Assembly: GCA_022800755.1 (NCBI GenBank) | Contig: JAAWQX010000007.1 | Span: 32,427-96,426, forward strand | Reading direction: 5' to 3' | DNA length: 64,000 bases | Source of the DNA: Oscillospiraceae bacterium | GTDB lineage: Bacteria > Bacillota > Clostridia > Oscillospirales > Oscillospiraceae | Shown here: in pieces, positions 17,253-28,281 of the stretch | Layout: each line of letters starts with the position of its first letter | Position numbering within the stretch: position 1 is the first letter of the stretch | Program-made: the position numbers and the translations under genes | Notes under the pieces: generated by a model | The model's input: only the letters and a program-made list of their open reading frames with translations | Told to the model about the DNA's origin: nothing | The model's database searches: none

Positions 17253-17603
17253 TCAAAACGCGTTTTCGATATGGTTGATCTTCTGCGCAAGCCCCTGGCC
17301 GATGACTTCGATCACGTCGAACCGGGGCTGTAATTCCGTTTCATTGCTTTGCAGCCAGAGCATGGCGGCTTTCTGCACCCGCGCCTGTTTGGCGACGGTG
17401 ACATATTCCCTTGCAGCGGCGAACGCCTCGCTTTTCCGGGTCTTGACTTCCACGAACACGATATACCGGCTGTCCCGGGCGATGATATCCACCTCGCCGA
17501 ACCGGCAGGCGTAATTTTGCCCGACGATGGTATACCCATGCCGTTTCAGATAACGGGCAGCGGTGGCTTCCCCCGCGCTGCCGGTGAGTTGTTTTTTGTC
17601 CAT
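17253..17603 (-). CDS. YraN/UPF0102 family nuclease-fold protein
   Basis: A 116-residue protein with the restriction-endonuclease-like core of the family: GEATAARYLKRHGYTIVGQN, then RFGEVDIIARD and FVEVKTRKSEAF, where the D and ExK residues form a PD-(D/E)xK-type site. Its biological role is unsettled. It is very often found next to rnhB, as here (2 nt downstream). Confidence 0.88.
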   Translation of the reverse strand: MDKKQLTGSAGEATAARYLKRHGYTIVGQNYACRFGEVDIIARDSRYIVFVEVKTRKSEAFAAAREYVTVAKQARVQKAAMLWLQSNETELQPRFDVIEVIGQGLAQKINHIENAF

Positions 17604-17605
17604 AG

Positions 17606-18202
17606 TCAGTGCATCTTCTTCAAAAAGGACGGCCGGTGAACCGGGCTGGGGCCGTATTCCCGGATGGCCGCGTAGTGGGCCTTCGTTCCGTAGCCCTTAT
17701 GCTGGGCAAAGCCGTATTCCGGGTACTGCTCCGCCAGTTCCAGCATGTAGCGGTCCCGGCTGACCTTCGCCAGGATCGACGCGGCGGCAATGTCCGCGCA
17801 GACCGCGTCGCCGTGGACCACCGCCCGGGCGGGGACTTCGATGCCTTTGGTCCGGTTGCCGTCGATGAGCGCCAGGTCCGGCGCGGCGGACAACTGCGCG
17901 ATGGCCCGGTTCATGGCCAGGAACGTCGCCCCCAGGATGTTCAGTTCTTCGATCTCCTCCACCGTGGCAAAGGCGATGCCGTAACTGACCGCCTGGGCCT
18001 TGATGGGTTCAAAGAGGGCTTCCCTGCGCTTTTCCGTGAGCTTTTTGGAATCGTTCAGCCCAGGAATCTCCAAGCCCCGGGGCAAAATGCATGCCGCGGC
18101 GCACACCGGGCCCGCTAACGGGCCGCGCCCGGCTTCATCCACGCCGCACAACAGGGTATAGCCCTCATCGTACAGGCCGTTTTCCAGTTCCCACAAGTCC
18201 AT
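17606..18202 (-). CDS. rnhB: Ribonuclease HII
   Basis: A 198-residue endonuclease that cleaves RNA in RNA-DNA hybrids and removes misincorporated ribonucleotides. The catalytic motif CGVDEAGRGPLAGPV lies near residue 19; the later acidic residues are in LIDGN and DAVCADIAAASILAKVSRD. The length is standard. It lies 1 nt after rbgA and before yraN, the usual Firmicutes order. Confidence 0.95.
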   Translation of the reverse strand: MDLWELENGLYDEGYTLLCGVDEAGRGPLAGPVCAAACILPRGLEIPGLNDSKKLTEKRREALFEPIKAQAVSYGIAFATVEEIEELNILGATFLAMNRAIAQLSAAPDLALIDGNRTKGIEVPARAVVHGDAVCADIAAASILAKVSRDRYMLELAEQYPEYGFAQHKGYGTKAHYAAIREYGPSPVHRPSFLKKMH

Positions 18203-18203
18203 A

Positions 18204-19076
18204 TCATACCTCCGGCGGCGCTTCCAAGGTCAGCCGCCCCAGCTTACCGCCCCGGTACTCGTCCAGCAAAATCGCCGCCATGCGCTCGGTGTCCAACTCG
18301 CCGCCGGAAACGAGAAAGCCCCGCTTCCGGGCCGCCGCTTCCAGCAACTCATAGCCCTGGGCGGCTGGGTCGGGCGTGAATTTGTAGCGCTGCTCGATTA
18401 CCGCCGGGTACTGGTCCCGAAGCCGCACGAAAAAATTCGACGCCAGGGTCTCACGGTCCAGGATATCGTCCTTTACCGCGCCAGTCAGGGCCAGGACCTG
18501 CCCCACGTTTTCATCGTCGAACTTGGGCCAGAGAATGCCCGGCGTGTCCAGTAATTCCAGGGAGTCGTCAATTTTGATCCACTGTTTTCCTCTTGTCACC
18601 CCCGGACGGTCCCCGGCGATGGCGGCTTTCCGCTTGGCTACCTTATTGATAAAGGTGCTTTTCCCCACGTTGGGGATGCCCAGCACCATCACCCGCAGGG
18701 GGCGGGAGCCCTGCCCCTTGGCAGCGTACTGGTCGATCTTCTCTTTCAGCGCCGTGCGTACCGCATTGGGGAACTGGTTGACACCCTTGCCAGTCTTGCT
18801 GTCCGTTTCCAGCACAAAAAGTCCCTGGGCTTTGAACCAGGCCCGCCAGCGCTTGGTCAGTTCCGGGTCGGCCTGGTCGGCGCGGTTGAGCACCACTAAG
18901 CGGGGCTTGCCCGCCGCCAGATGGTCGATGTCGGGGTTCCGGCTGGCCATGGGGATGCGGGCGTCAATGATCTCGCACACGCCGTCCACCAGCTTCATAT
19001 TTTCCTCGATCATCCGTTCCGCCTTGGTCATGTGGCCGGGAAACCATTGGATGCTGATCTTCTCGTACTCGCTCAT
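18204..19076 (-). CDS. rbgA: Ribosome biogenesis GTPase RbgA (YlqF)
   Basis: A 290-residue circularly permuted GTPase for late 50S assembly. The permuted motif order is visible: G4 LNRADQAD (about 60), G1 GIPNVGKSTFINK (about 130), G2/G3 GVTRGKQW and LLDTPGILWPK. The N-terminal IQWFPGHMTKAER is typical. ATG 19076 is chosen; an in-frame GTG at 19082 directly follows the lepB stop. The lepB-rbgA-rnhB order is conserved in Firmicutes, often with rplS upstream. Confidence 0.94.
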   Translation of the reverse strand: MSEYEKISIQWFPGHMTKAERMIEENMKLVDGVCEIIDARIPMASRNPDIDHLAAGKPRLVVLNRADQADPELTKRWRAWFKAQGLFVLETDSKTGKGVNQFPNAVRTALKEKIDQYAAKGQGSRPLRVMVLGIPNVGKSTFINKVAKRKAAIAGDRPGVTRGKQWIKIDDSLELLDTPGILWPKFDDENVGQVLALTGAVKDDILDRETLASNFFVRLRDQYPAVIEQRYKFTPDPAAQGYELLEAAARKRGFLVSGGELDTERMAAILLDEYRGGKLGRLTLEAPPEV

Positions 19077-19082
19077 AGGCAC

Positions 19083-19637
19083 TTACAGCGTCCCGAAGGA
19101 TTTCAGCGGGAACAGGATTAGATAGGCCTTGCCTAAAATCTCCCGGGTATCCACGCAGCCGATGGAGTTGGTACGGCTGTCCGTGGAGTGGTTACGGTTA
19201 TCCCCCATACAGAACACATGTCCAGGCGGCACGGTGATGGGTTCCTCGTAGTCCTCAAAGTCCTTAATGAATTCCGCGATGTAGGGTTCGTCCAGTTCCA
19301 CGCCGTCTATGGAGACCTTGCCCGTGTTAAAGTCGATAGAAATGGTCTCATTTTCCGTGGCGATGATCCGCTTGACCAGCGACCCGCTGACGTAATCAAA
19401 CTCCGGCGCATCGAACACGACGATGTCTCCCCGTTCGTAGTGGTGGGAGATGTTGCTCACCAGCAGCTTATCCCCATGCACCAGCGTGGGGTTCATGGAC
19501 CGGCCGTCCACTGTGACGATGCGGCCTAAAAATACAAAGACCAGCACACAGGCTACGATCACGAACACAATGCTTTGCAGCCAGTCGTATAAGTCCAGCC
19601 GAAGTTCAATCTGTTTTTGTTCTTTCTGTTTCGTCAT
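19083..19637 (-). CDS. lepB: Signal peptidase I
   Basis: A 184-residue type I signal peptidase that cleaves signal peptides at the outer face of the membrane. One N-terminal membrane helix (about 20-40) precedes the catalytic Ser in DGRSMNPTL and the catalytic Lys in LVKRIIATENE; the C-terminal signature is FCMGDNRNHSTDSR. ATG 19637 has GGGAGGA 7 nt upstream. Its promoter is independent of rplS. Confidence 0.94.
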   Translation of the reverse strand: MTKQKEQKQIELRLDLYDWLQSIVFVIVACVLVFVFLGRIVTVDGRSMNPTLVHGDKLLVSNISHHYERGDIVVFDAPEFDYVSGSLVKRIIATENETISIDFNTGKVSIDGVELDEPYIAEFIKDFEDYEEPITVPPGHVFCMGDNRNHSTDSRTNSIGCVDTREILGKAYLILFPLKSFGTL

Positions 19638-19676
19638 AGCGCTTCCTCCCATTTTCGGAATAAACTATAATTTTGT

Positions 19677-19706
19677 ATTATACACCATTTTGCACCCGGT
19701 TGGCAA
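19677..19706 (-). promoter_or_regulatory. lepB promoter
   Basis: On the minus strand, TTGCCA (19701-19706) and TATAAT (19677-19682) with an 18-bp spacer, directly downstream of the rplS terminator. It should drive lepB-rbgA-rnhB-yraN-thrC. Confidence 0.7.
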
Positions 19707-19713
19707 TAGAAAT

Positions 19714-19745
19714 AAAAAGAGAGCCGCGAATACGGCTCTCTTTTT
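19714..19745 (-). terminator. rplS terminator
   Basis: A perfect stem GAGAGCCG/CGGCTCTC with a 6-nt loop, flanked by A5 and T5, just past the rplS stop. Confidence 0.92.
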
Positions 19746-19752
19746 ATCGGTT

Positions 19753-20094
19753 TTACAGTCTCTCCTTGACCTTCGCCGCCTTGCCCACGCGGTCACGCAG
19801 GTAGTACAGCTTCGCCCGGCGGACCTTGCCCTTACGGACGGTGTCCACAGAGATGATGGAGGGAGAATGCACCGGGAAGACCTTCTCGCAGCCCACGCCG
19901 TAAGAGATGCGGCGCACGGTGATGGTCTCCTGAATGCCGCCATGCTTCTTGGCGATGATGGTACCCTCGAACGCCTGGTTGCGCTCGCGATTGCCTTCCT
20001 TGACGCGAATGGTCACGCGCACGGTGTCGCCGACGTTCATGGTGGGCAGTTCGGGCTTCATGTACTGCTCGGTCAGTGTTTGGATCAGGTTCAT
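19753..20094 (-). CDS. rplS: Ribosomal protein L19
   Basis: A 113-residue 50S protein at the subunit interface. The family pattern is complete: [52 protein letters not shown] and [23 protein letters not shown] 20094 is chosen because GGAAGGA lies 6 nt upstream and L19 proteins start there; an in-frame ATG at 20118 would add eight residues. It is a single-gene transcript with its own promoter and terminator. Confidence 0.97.
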   Translation of the reverse strand: MNLIQTLTEQYMKPELPTMNVGDTVRVTIRVKEGNRERNQAFEGTIIAKKHGGIQETITVRRISYGVGCEKVFPVHSPSIISVDTVRKGKVRRAKLYYLRDRVGKAAKVKERL

Positions 20095-20123
20095 TGTGAT
20101 TCCTTCCTTTTCTTCCATGTTCG

Positions 20124-20216
20124 TGCCGGCAGCTCGTCCGGCAGAGGACCACGGGTAATGGCGGGAAATTCCCGCATAAGCCTGAATATATTACCATACA
20201 GTGACTGGAATTGCAA
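20124..20216 (-). promoter_or_regulatory. rplS promoter and structured leader
   Basis: On the minus strand, TTGCAA (20211-20216) and TAATAT (20188-20193) are 17 bp apart. The transcribed leader of about 85 nt can form a GCGGGAA/TTCCCGC stem at 20161-20175 and a GCCGG/CCGGC stem near 20130-20145. L19 autoregulatory leaders are known in other Firmicutes; whether this is one cannot be decided here. Confidence 0.5.
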
Positions 20217-20253
20217 GAGGTTTTTCCGGAAAAAGCTTCTTTTTTCATGCAAA

Positions 20254-20279
20254 ACGGACCCGGATGAATCCGGGTCCGT
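20254..20279 (-). terminator. Terminator of the M23 gene
   Basis: 12-bp arms (ACGGACCCGGAT and its complement) with a 2-nt loop, followed on the minus strand by TTTT, right after the M23 stop. Confidence 0.85.
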
Positions 20280-20285
20280 GCGCTG

Positions 20286-21032
20286 TTACAGCTTCGGCAG
20301 ATAGTCCGTGGGGTCCACGCTCTTGTCGTCCAGGGACATGGACAGGTGAAGATGGTAAGGCGCGCTGGTCTCACACAATGCGGTATTCCCCACCGCGCCG
20401 ATGGTCTGCCCGGCGGTGACGGTATCGCCCACTGACACGTTGGGCTGGGCCTGGAGATTGGCGTAATAGCTGCGCAGTCCGCTACCGTGGTCGATGACCA
20501 CGGTGGTACCAAACAGGTCGTCGGCAAACACGTCCTCCACAGTGCCCGCGGCCGCCGCCAGGACTACCGCGCCAGCGTCGGCGTTGATGTCGATGCCGTC
20601 ATGCACCCGCCAGTCGGACATGGTCATATTGTACACCAGCGCGTCCATGCTGTACGGCGTTTCGATTTTTCCCACCACCGGCCAGATATAGATTGCCGGA
20701 GCCGCCGGAGTTTCCGGCTGGGTGTAGGTCATGGCCTGCATCGTGTCCCCCAGGTCCACCACGCCGCTTTCCTCCGGGGGCAGCGGTTCCAGAGTCTCGA
20801 CAATGTCCGGCTCCGTAATAGATATAACATCCCCAATTTTGTCATACTCATTATCCTCAAGGTCCATCACAGGCCGGTACACCTGCGGGTCATTTTCCAA
20901 TACCGCGTCCTCCTCGCCCCGGGTGGAAATGATGATCCAGGCCGATACGGCGATGACGCAGATACATAGCAGCAGGGCTATGTAAAAGCCCTTGTTGCCC
21001 AGTCTTTCAGACGAATCGAATTCTTCGTTCAT
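20286..21032 (-). CDS. M23 family metallopeptidase, SpoIIQ-like
   Basis: A 248-residue protein with a short cytoplasmic N-terminus, one membrane helix (about 15-37) and an extracellular LytM domain at the C-terminus (about 130-245). The zinc ligands look intact: HDGID (HxxxD, about 146) and HLHLS (HxH, about 227). The topology and size resemble SpoIIQ, which in Clostridia keeps an active site and pairs with SpoIIIAH across the sporulation septum; a vegetative peptidoglycan hydrolase is possible. It is a single gene between two terminators. Confidence 0.75.
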   Translation of the reverse strand: MNEEFDSSERLGNKGFYIALLLCICVIAVSAWIIISTRGEEDAVLENDPQVYRPVMDLEDNEYDKIGDVISITEPDIVETLEPLPPEESGVVDLGDTMQAMTYTQPETPAAPAIYIWPVVGKIETPYSMDALVYNMTMSDWRVHDGIDINADAGAVVLAAAAGTVEDVFADDLFGTTVVIDHGSGLRSYYANLQAQPNVSVGDTVTAGQTIGAVGNTALCETSAPYHLHLSMSLDDKSVDPTDYLPKL

Positions 21033-21050
21033 GGTGAAACCTCCAAATCA

Positions 21051-21095
21051 AAAAGGTGTTTTCACCAGCTATTCTTGCCAGTGAAAACACCTTTT
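21051..21095 (-). terminator. Terminator of the glycolytic operon
   Basis: 15-bp arms (AAAAGGTGTTTTCAC and its complement, 21051-21065 and 21081-21095) with a 15-nt loop and a T-rich end on the minus strand, 29 bp past the eno stop. Confidence 0.85.
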
Positions 21096-21123
21096 ATGCA
21101 GGTTTGGAAATTTTTTCGGTAAC

Positions 21124-23977
<2,854 letters not shown>

Positions 23978-23979
23978 CG

Positions 23980-24753
23980 TTATTCCTCATTCGCGGCGTT
24001 GATGATGACGGAAAAGTCCGCCGGCTTCAGGGACGCGCCGCCGATCAGTCCGCCGTCGATATCCGGGCAGGCCAGCAGCTCTGCCGCGTTTTTGGCGTTC
24101 ATGCTGCCGCCGTAGAGCACCGGCAGGGACCGGGCGGTGCGGGCGTCGTACAGCTTGCGCACCACGCCCCGGATGTACTCGCAGACCTCCTGAGCCTGCT
24201 CCGCCGTGGCGGTCTTGCCCGTGCCGATGGCCCACACCGGCTCATAGGCGATAACGCACTTGCGCACATCCGCGCCGTCCATCCCCGCGAACGCGCCCTT
24301 GACCTGCATGGACACCCATTCCATGGTGATGTCCAGTTCCCGCTGCTCCAGGGTCTCGCCCACGCAGATGATGGGCGTGATGCCGTGTTCCAGCAGTTTT
24401 TTGGCCTTGGCGCACACCTGCGCGTCGGTCTCGCCGTGGTAGGCCCGGCGCTCGCTGTGGCCCACGATGCAGTATTTTACGCCCAGGTCCGCCAACATTT
24501 CGGCGGAGACCTCACCGGTATATGCGCCTTTGTCGTAGATGGACACATCCTGCGCGCCCACAGCCACCCGCAGGCCCTTGACGGCTTTCAGCACGCTCCC
24601 AATCAGCGGGTACGGCACGCACAAAACGGCCTCGCTGCTGCGGTTCTTGGGCAGCAGGGGTTTCAGTTCATCGGCAAAGTCCTTTGTCTGGGAGCAAAGC
24701 ATATTCATTTTCCAGTTTCCGGCAATGATTGGTTTTCTGTATTTCTTGTTCAT
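23980..24753 (-). CDS. tpiA: Triosephosphate isomerase
   Basis: A 257-residue TIM-barrel enzyme. The active-site residues are visible: Lys in AGNWKMN, His in IVGHSERRAY, Glu in VIAYEPVWAIGTGKTA, with the phosphate loop GGSMNAKNA and GGLIGGASL. ATG 24753 has AGGG 8 nt upstream; the adjacent in-frame ATG at 24756 is nearly as good. It lies between pgk and gpmI. Confidence 0.96.
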   Translation of the reverse strand: MNKKYRKPIIAGNWKMNMLCSQTKDFADELKPLLPKNRSSEAVLCVPYPLIGSVLKAVKGLRVAVGAQDVSIYDKGAYTGEVSAEMLADLGVKYCIVGHSERRAYHGETDAQVCAKAKKLLEHGITPIICVGETLEQRELDITMEWVSMQVKGAFAGMDGADVRKCVIAYEPVWAIGTGKTATAEQAQEVCEYIRGVVRKLYDARTARSLPVLYGGSMNAKNAAELLACPDIDGGLIGGASLKPADFSVIINAANEE

Positions 24754-24809
24754 CATTTCATCCCTCATTTTTATTTTGATGCGCCGTGGGCCGCGCCCGC
24801 AGGTTTGAT

Positions 24810-26078
24810 TTATTTGTTCATCAGGCAGGCCACGCCGGGCAGTTCCTTGCCCTCCAGGAATTCCAGAGACGCGCCGCCGCCGGTGGAGATATGGGTCATC
24901 TTATCGGCAAAGCCAAGCTGCTGCACCGCTGCCGCGCTGTCGCCTCCGCCGATGATGGTGATGGCCGCCGTTTTGGACAGGGCTTCCGCCATGGCCTCTG
25001 TTCCTTTGGCAAAGGCCGGGAACTCAAATACGCCCATGGGCCCGTTCCAGATCACGGTACCCGCGTCCGCCACCGCCTGGCAGTACAGCTTGACGGTCTC
25101 CGGGCCGATGTCCAGGCCCTGCCAGCCGTCGGGGATCTCCCCCGCTTTCACGACCTTACTGTTGGCATTGGCATCGAACGCATCCGCGATCACGGTATCC
25201 ACCGGCAGCAGCAGCTTTACGCCCTTATCCGCCGCTTTTTTCACCATGTCGTTGGCGTAGTCTTTCCAATCCGCCTCCAGCAGGCTGTCACCCACGGCGC
25301 CGCCTTGGGCCGCGGAGAAAGTATAGGCCATACCGCCGCCGATGATGATGGTGTCCGCGATCTCCAGCAGGTTATTGATAACGCCGATTTTGGAGCTGAC
25401 CTTGCTTCCGCCCAGAATCGCCACCAGCGGCCGCTTGGGGTTCGCCATCGCGCCGCCGATAATCTCCAGTTCCTTTTGGATCAGGAAGCCGGACACCGCG
25501 GGCAGATAGTCCGCCACGCCCGCCGTGGAAGCGTGGGCGCGGTGCACGGCGCCGAAGGCATCGGACACGTACAACTCCGCCATAGAGGCCATCTTTCTGG
25601 CCAGTTCCGGGTCGTTTTTGGTCTCACCCTTTTCAAAACGGGTATTTTCCAGCAGCATGATCTCGCCGGGCTTCAGGGCGGCGGCTTTGGCCATGGCGTC
25701 GGATCCGACCACGTCGGCGGCCATCTGCACCGGCTTGCCCAGCAGCTCGGACAGCCGCGCGGCTACGGGGGCCAGTGTCAGCTTATCCAGGGATTTTTTC
25801 CACTTCTCTTCCGTCAGTTCGGCGGGGTCTTTCCCCTTTTCGGTCTGCTTTTTCACCCACTTGTCATAAGTCGGTTCCGGCTTGCCCAAGTGGGAGCAGG
25901 CGATCACCGCCGCGCCGTTGTCCAGCAGATACTGGATGGTGGGCATGGCCGCCCGGATGCGCTTGTCGTCGGTGATCTCGTTGGTCTTTTTGTCCTGGGG
26001 CACGTTGAAGTCGCAGCGCAGCAAAACCTTTTTGCCCCGAACATCCACGTCTGTCACGGTTTTTTTGTTGTAATCCAT
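24810..26078 (-). CDS. pgk: Phosphoglycerate kinase
   Basis: A 422-residue two-domain kinase of glycolysis. [14 protein letters not shown] at the N-terminus, the substrate-binding [10 protein letters not shown] region, [15 protein letters not shown] at the hinge and [10 protein letters not shown] at the nucleotide site are all family marks. It is slightly longer than the usual 390-400 residues because of an insert around residues 75-95 ([20 protein letters not shown]). It starts 1 nt after the trmL stop. Confidence 0.96.
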   Translation of the reverse strand: MDYNKKTVTDVDVRGKKVLLRCDFNVPQDKKTNEITDDKRIRAAMPTIQYLLDNGAAVIACSHLGKPEPTYDKWVKKQTEKGKDPAELTEEKWKKSLDKLTLAPVAARLSELLGKPVQMAADVVGSDAMAKAAALKPGEIMLLENTRFEKGETKNDPELARKMASMAELYVSDAFGAVHRAHASTAGVADYLPAVSGFLIQKELEIIGGAMANPKRPLVAILGGSKVSSKIGVINNLLEIADTIIIGGGMAYTFSAAQGGAVGDSLLEADWKDYANDMVKKAADKGVKLLLPVDTVIADAFDANANSKVVKAGEIPDGWQGLDIGPETVKLYCQAVADAGTVIWNGPMGVFEFPAFAKGTEAMAEALSKTAAITIIGGGDSAAAVQQLGFADKMTHISTGGGASLEFLEGKELPGVACLMNK

Positions 26079-26079
26079 T

Positions 26080-26571
26080 TTAAAGCTCCTCCCTCATAGA
26101 ACCAAAGTCTTTCAAATCCGGGAAGCCCTGCTGGCGCAGCGCCTCATAGGTCAAGATCGCCGCCGCGTTGGACAGGTTCAGGCTGCGCACCGCGGGGCGC
26201 ATGGGAATGCGGATGCACCGGTCCCGGTACTTTTCCCGCAGCCACTCCGGCAGGCCGGCGGATTCCTTTCCGAACAGGAACGCCACGTCCCCGGCGGAAA
26301 AGTCGCAGTCTACGTAGCTTTTCGGTGCCTTGGTAGTGGTCAGCCAGATATTTTCGTCCCCGTTTTCCGCGAAGTAGTCCTCTATGGAATCATACACATG
26401 CAGGTCGATGTCATACCAGTAGTCCATCCCCGCCCGGCGCACGGCTTTGTCGGAAATGTCAAAGCCCAGGGGCTTGATGAGATGGAGCCTGGCCCCGGTA
26501 CACACGCAGGTCCTGCCGATGGCGCCGGTGTTGTTCGGGATCTCCGGCTCCACAAGTACAAGGTCGATCAT
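26080..26571 (-). CDS. trmL: tRNA (cytidine(34)-2'-O)-methyltransferase, SpoU/TrmH superfamily
   Basis: A 163-residue SPOUT methyltransferase. The knot motifs are [14 protein letters not shown] near the N-terminus, [13 protein letters not shown] in the middle and [18 protein letters not shown] at the end, as in TrmL, which methylates the wobble base of tRNA-Leu. It is the first gene of the glycolytic run and nearly abuts pgk, an unusual pairing that may be simple read-through sharing. Confidence 0.92.
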   Translation of the reverse strand: MIDLVLVEPEIPNNTGAIGRTCVCTGARLHLIKPLGFDISDKAVRRAGMDYWYDIDLHVYDSIEDYFAENGDENIWLTTTKAPKSYVDCDFSAGDVAFLFGKESAGLPEWLREKYRDRCIRIPMRPAVRSLNLSNAAAILTYEALRQQGFPDLKDFGSMREEL

Positions 26572-26583
26572 GGGGGCCTCCTA

Positions 26584-26601
26584 TTGCCAAAGTTTTGGCA
26601 A
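26584..26601. promoter_or_regulatory. Candidate operator in the trmL-pgk leader
   Basis: 8-bp arms TTGCCAAA and TTTGGCAA around a GT centre, between the promoter and the trmL start. Its symmetry and position suggest a repressor site for the glycolytic operon; no cognate regulator is identified. Confidence 0.45.
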
Positions 26602-26620
26602 GTTGTTTTATCCTATCCCG

Positions 26621-26649
26621 ATTGTAATACCATTATGTACCAATTTCAA
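26621..26649 (-). promoter_or_regulatory. Promoter of trmL-pgk-tpiA-gpmI-eno
   Basis: On the minus strand, TTGAAA (26644-26649) and TACAAT (26621-26626) are 17 bp apart, about 50 bp upstream of trmL. Confidence 0.7.
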
Positions 26650-26730
26650 TAAAAAAATCAAAAGAATTCCTGTTTTTAGGTGTCGAAATGTTCACAATTT
26701 TTGATTTTATGATTATCCAACATGTACAAA

Positions 26731-26759
26731 TTGCTTTTTTCCGAGGGATTTATTATAAT
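26731..26759 (+). promoter_or_regulatory. Promoter of the radical SAM gene
   Basis: TTGCTT (26731-26736) and TATAAT (26754-26759) with a 17-bp spacer, 23 bp before the start codon. Confidence 0.75.
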
Positions 26760-26782
26760 GTAGGCGGTAAGGAGGCGGCAAT

Positions 26783-27661
26783 ATGAGCGTTTGCGTACAG
26801 TGTCCCAGGCAATGCGGCGTCGACCGGGAAACGGGGCTTGGGTTCTGCCGGGTGCCGGAAGCGCCCATGGTGGCCCGGGCTGCGGCGCATTTTGGCGAGG
26901 AACCCTGTATTTCCGGCACACGCGGGTCCGGGACGGTGTTTTTCTCCGGGTGCAACCTGCGGTGCGTGTTCTGCCAGAACCACGCCATCAGCCGAGGGCA
27001 AGCCGGAAAGCCCCTCTCAGTCCCCGCCCTGCGGAATGTGCTTTTGCGGCTGCGGGATACGGGGGTGCACAACATCAATCTGGTCACGCCGTCCCATTAC
27101 GCCCATGCCATTGCACAGGCCTTAGATGGGCTGGACCTGGGCATTCCCGTGGTGTGGAACAGTTCCGGCTACGACAGCGTGGAGACCCTGCGGATGCTGG
27201 ACGGGCTGATTCAGGTGTATCTGCCGGACTTCAAATACGCCGCCCCGGATCTGGCCCAGCGCTATTCCGCCGCCCCGGATTACCCAGAGATTGCCTTGGC
27301 CGCGTTGACGGAAATGTACCGTCAGACCGGTCCATATGAGTTAGACGGCGACGGCATTTTGCGGCGAGGTGTGCTGGTGCGGCACCTCATTCTCCCCCGC
27401 CGCCCAAAAAATACCCGGGGCGTGATCGACCTTGTGGCTCAAACCCTGCCGCAGGGCGCATTTTTGTTCAGTCTCATGAGCCAGTACACGCCCATGCCCG
27501 GGCTGGAGAATTTCCCGGAACTGCAGGAGACCGTCTCCCCCGCCCTGGCGGCGTTTTGCTATGACTACATGGTCCGCCGGGGCATCACCGACGGATACTG
27601 TCAGGATCCGGAATCCGCCACGGATGAAATGATCCCGGATTTTGACGGGGCCGGAATATAA
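26783..27661 (+). CDS. Radical SAM protein, PflA/PflX-like (COG1313)
   Basis: A 292-residue protein. The [4Fe-4S]/SAM motif CNLRCVFCQN (CxxxCxxC) is near residue 59, preceded by an extra cysteine-rich N-terminus (CVQCPRQCGVDRETGLGFC) that may hold a second cluster. This layout belongs to the uncharacterised PflA-like COG1313 group, related to glycyl-radical-enzyme activases, but no pyruvate-formate-lyase-type gene is adjacent. GGAGG lies 7 nt before the ATG. It is a single gene. Confidence 0.85.
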   Translation: MSVCVQCPRQCGVDRETGLGFCRVPEAPMVARAAAHFGEEPCISGTRGSGTVFFSGCNLRCVFCQNHAISRGQAGKPLSVPALRNVLLRLRDTGVHNINLVTPSHYAHAIAQALDGLDLGIPVVWNSSGYDSVETLRMLDGLIQVYLPDFKYAAPDLAQRYSAAPDYPEIALAALTEMYRQTGPYELDGDGILRRGVLVRHLILPRRPKNTRGVIDLVAQTLPQGAFLFSLMSQYTPMPGLENFPELQETVSPALAAFCYDYMVRRGITDGYCQDPESATDEMIPDFDGAGI

Positions 27662-27670
27662 CCGTTCTAT

Positions 27671-27696
27671 AAACAGCCTCCACCGGGGGCTGTTTT
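27671..27696 (+). terminator. Terminator after the radical SAM gene
   Basis: AAACAGCC/GGCTGTTT arms (27671-27678 and 27688-27695) with a 9-nt loop and a short T-run. Confidence 0.7.
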
Positions 27697-27736
27697 GCAT
27701 GTTCCGGTGCAAATAAAAAATTTTTCACATTTCCTC

Positions 27737-27780
27737 TTGACAAACGGAACAGTTAGTGCTATTGTTAGTTACATAAGTAA
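27737..27780 (+). promoter_or_regulatory. Promoter and candidate GntR operator
   Basis: TTGACA (27737-27742) and TATTGT (27760-27765), 17 bp apart. Immediately downstream, TTAC-ATAA-GTAA (27769-27780) is a small inverted repeat over the predicted start site, where an autorepressing YtrA-type regulator could bind. Confidence 0.6.
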
Positions 27781-27814
27781 TTAACCGACAAACAAATTAA
27801 CTGGAGGAACAATC

Positions 27815-27892
27815 ATGAATATTGCAACATGGATTTGTATCGTGGGCGGGCTCATTTGCTTCGTGGGCGCCAAAGCGAAAAAAGACCAGTGA
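27815..27892 (+). CDS. 25-residue membrane peptide heading the YtrA-type operon
   Basis: MNIATWICIVGGLICFVGAK followed by AKKDQ: one hydrophobic helix and a positively charged tail. GGAGG lies 9 nt before the ATG and the stop is 17 nt before the GntR start, so it is well placed to be translated. No family is recognised. Confidence 0.6.
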   Translation: MNIATWICIVGGLICFVGAKAKKDQ

Positions 27893-27909
27893 GATAAGGA
27901 GGTGTTCGT

Positions 27910-28281
27910 TTGAACATCAATTTTCAAAGCGAAGTCCCCATTTATTTGCAGATCGCCCGGCAGCTGGAGGAAAACATACTCACGGGCGTCTATCCCGAGG
28001 AAACGCAGGTCCCCTCCACCACGGAGCTGTCCACGGGCCTGCAAATCAACCCCGCCACTGTGCTCAAGGGCATGAATCAACTGGTGGCGGACGGCATTAT
28101 CTATAAGAAACGAGGTGTGGGCATGTTTGTTGCCACTGGGGCGGCCGGAAAGATCCGGCAGGCCCGTCAAGGAGAGTTCTACGACAATTATGTGCTGCCC
28201 CTGTTGAAAGAGGCCCACCGGCTGGGCATCACAGCGGAGGAACTGGCTGACATGCTGAAGAGAGGAGAGACCGGGAAATGA
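27910..28281 (+). CDS. GntR-family regulator, YtrA subfamily
   Basis: A 123-residue protein with only the winged-helix DNA-binding domain (FQSEVPIYLQIARQLEENIL, then PSTTELSTGLQINPATVLKG, GIIYKKRGVGMFVA) and a short C-terminal dimerisation tail, the YtrA layout. It starts at TTG 27910 with GGAGGTG upstream. YtrA-type regulators usually repress their own operon with an ABC transporter and respond to cell-wall-active compounds, which fits the next two genes. Confidence 0.88.
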   Translation: MNINFQSEVPIYLQIARQLEENILTGVYPEETQVPSTTELSTGLQINPATVLKGMNQLVADGIIYKKRGVGMFVATGAAGKIRQARQGEFYDNYVLPLLKEAHRLGITAEELADMLKRGETGK

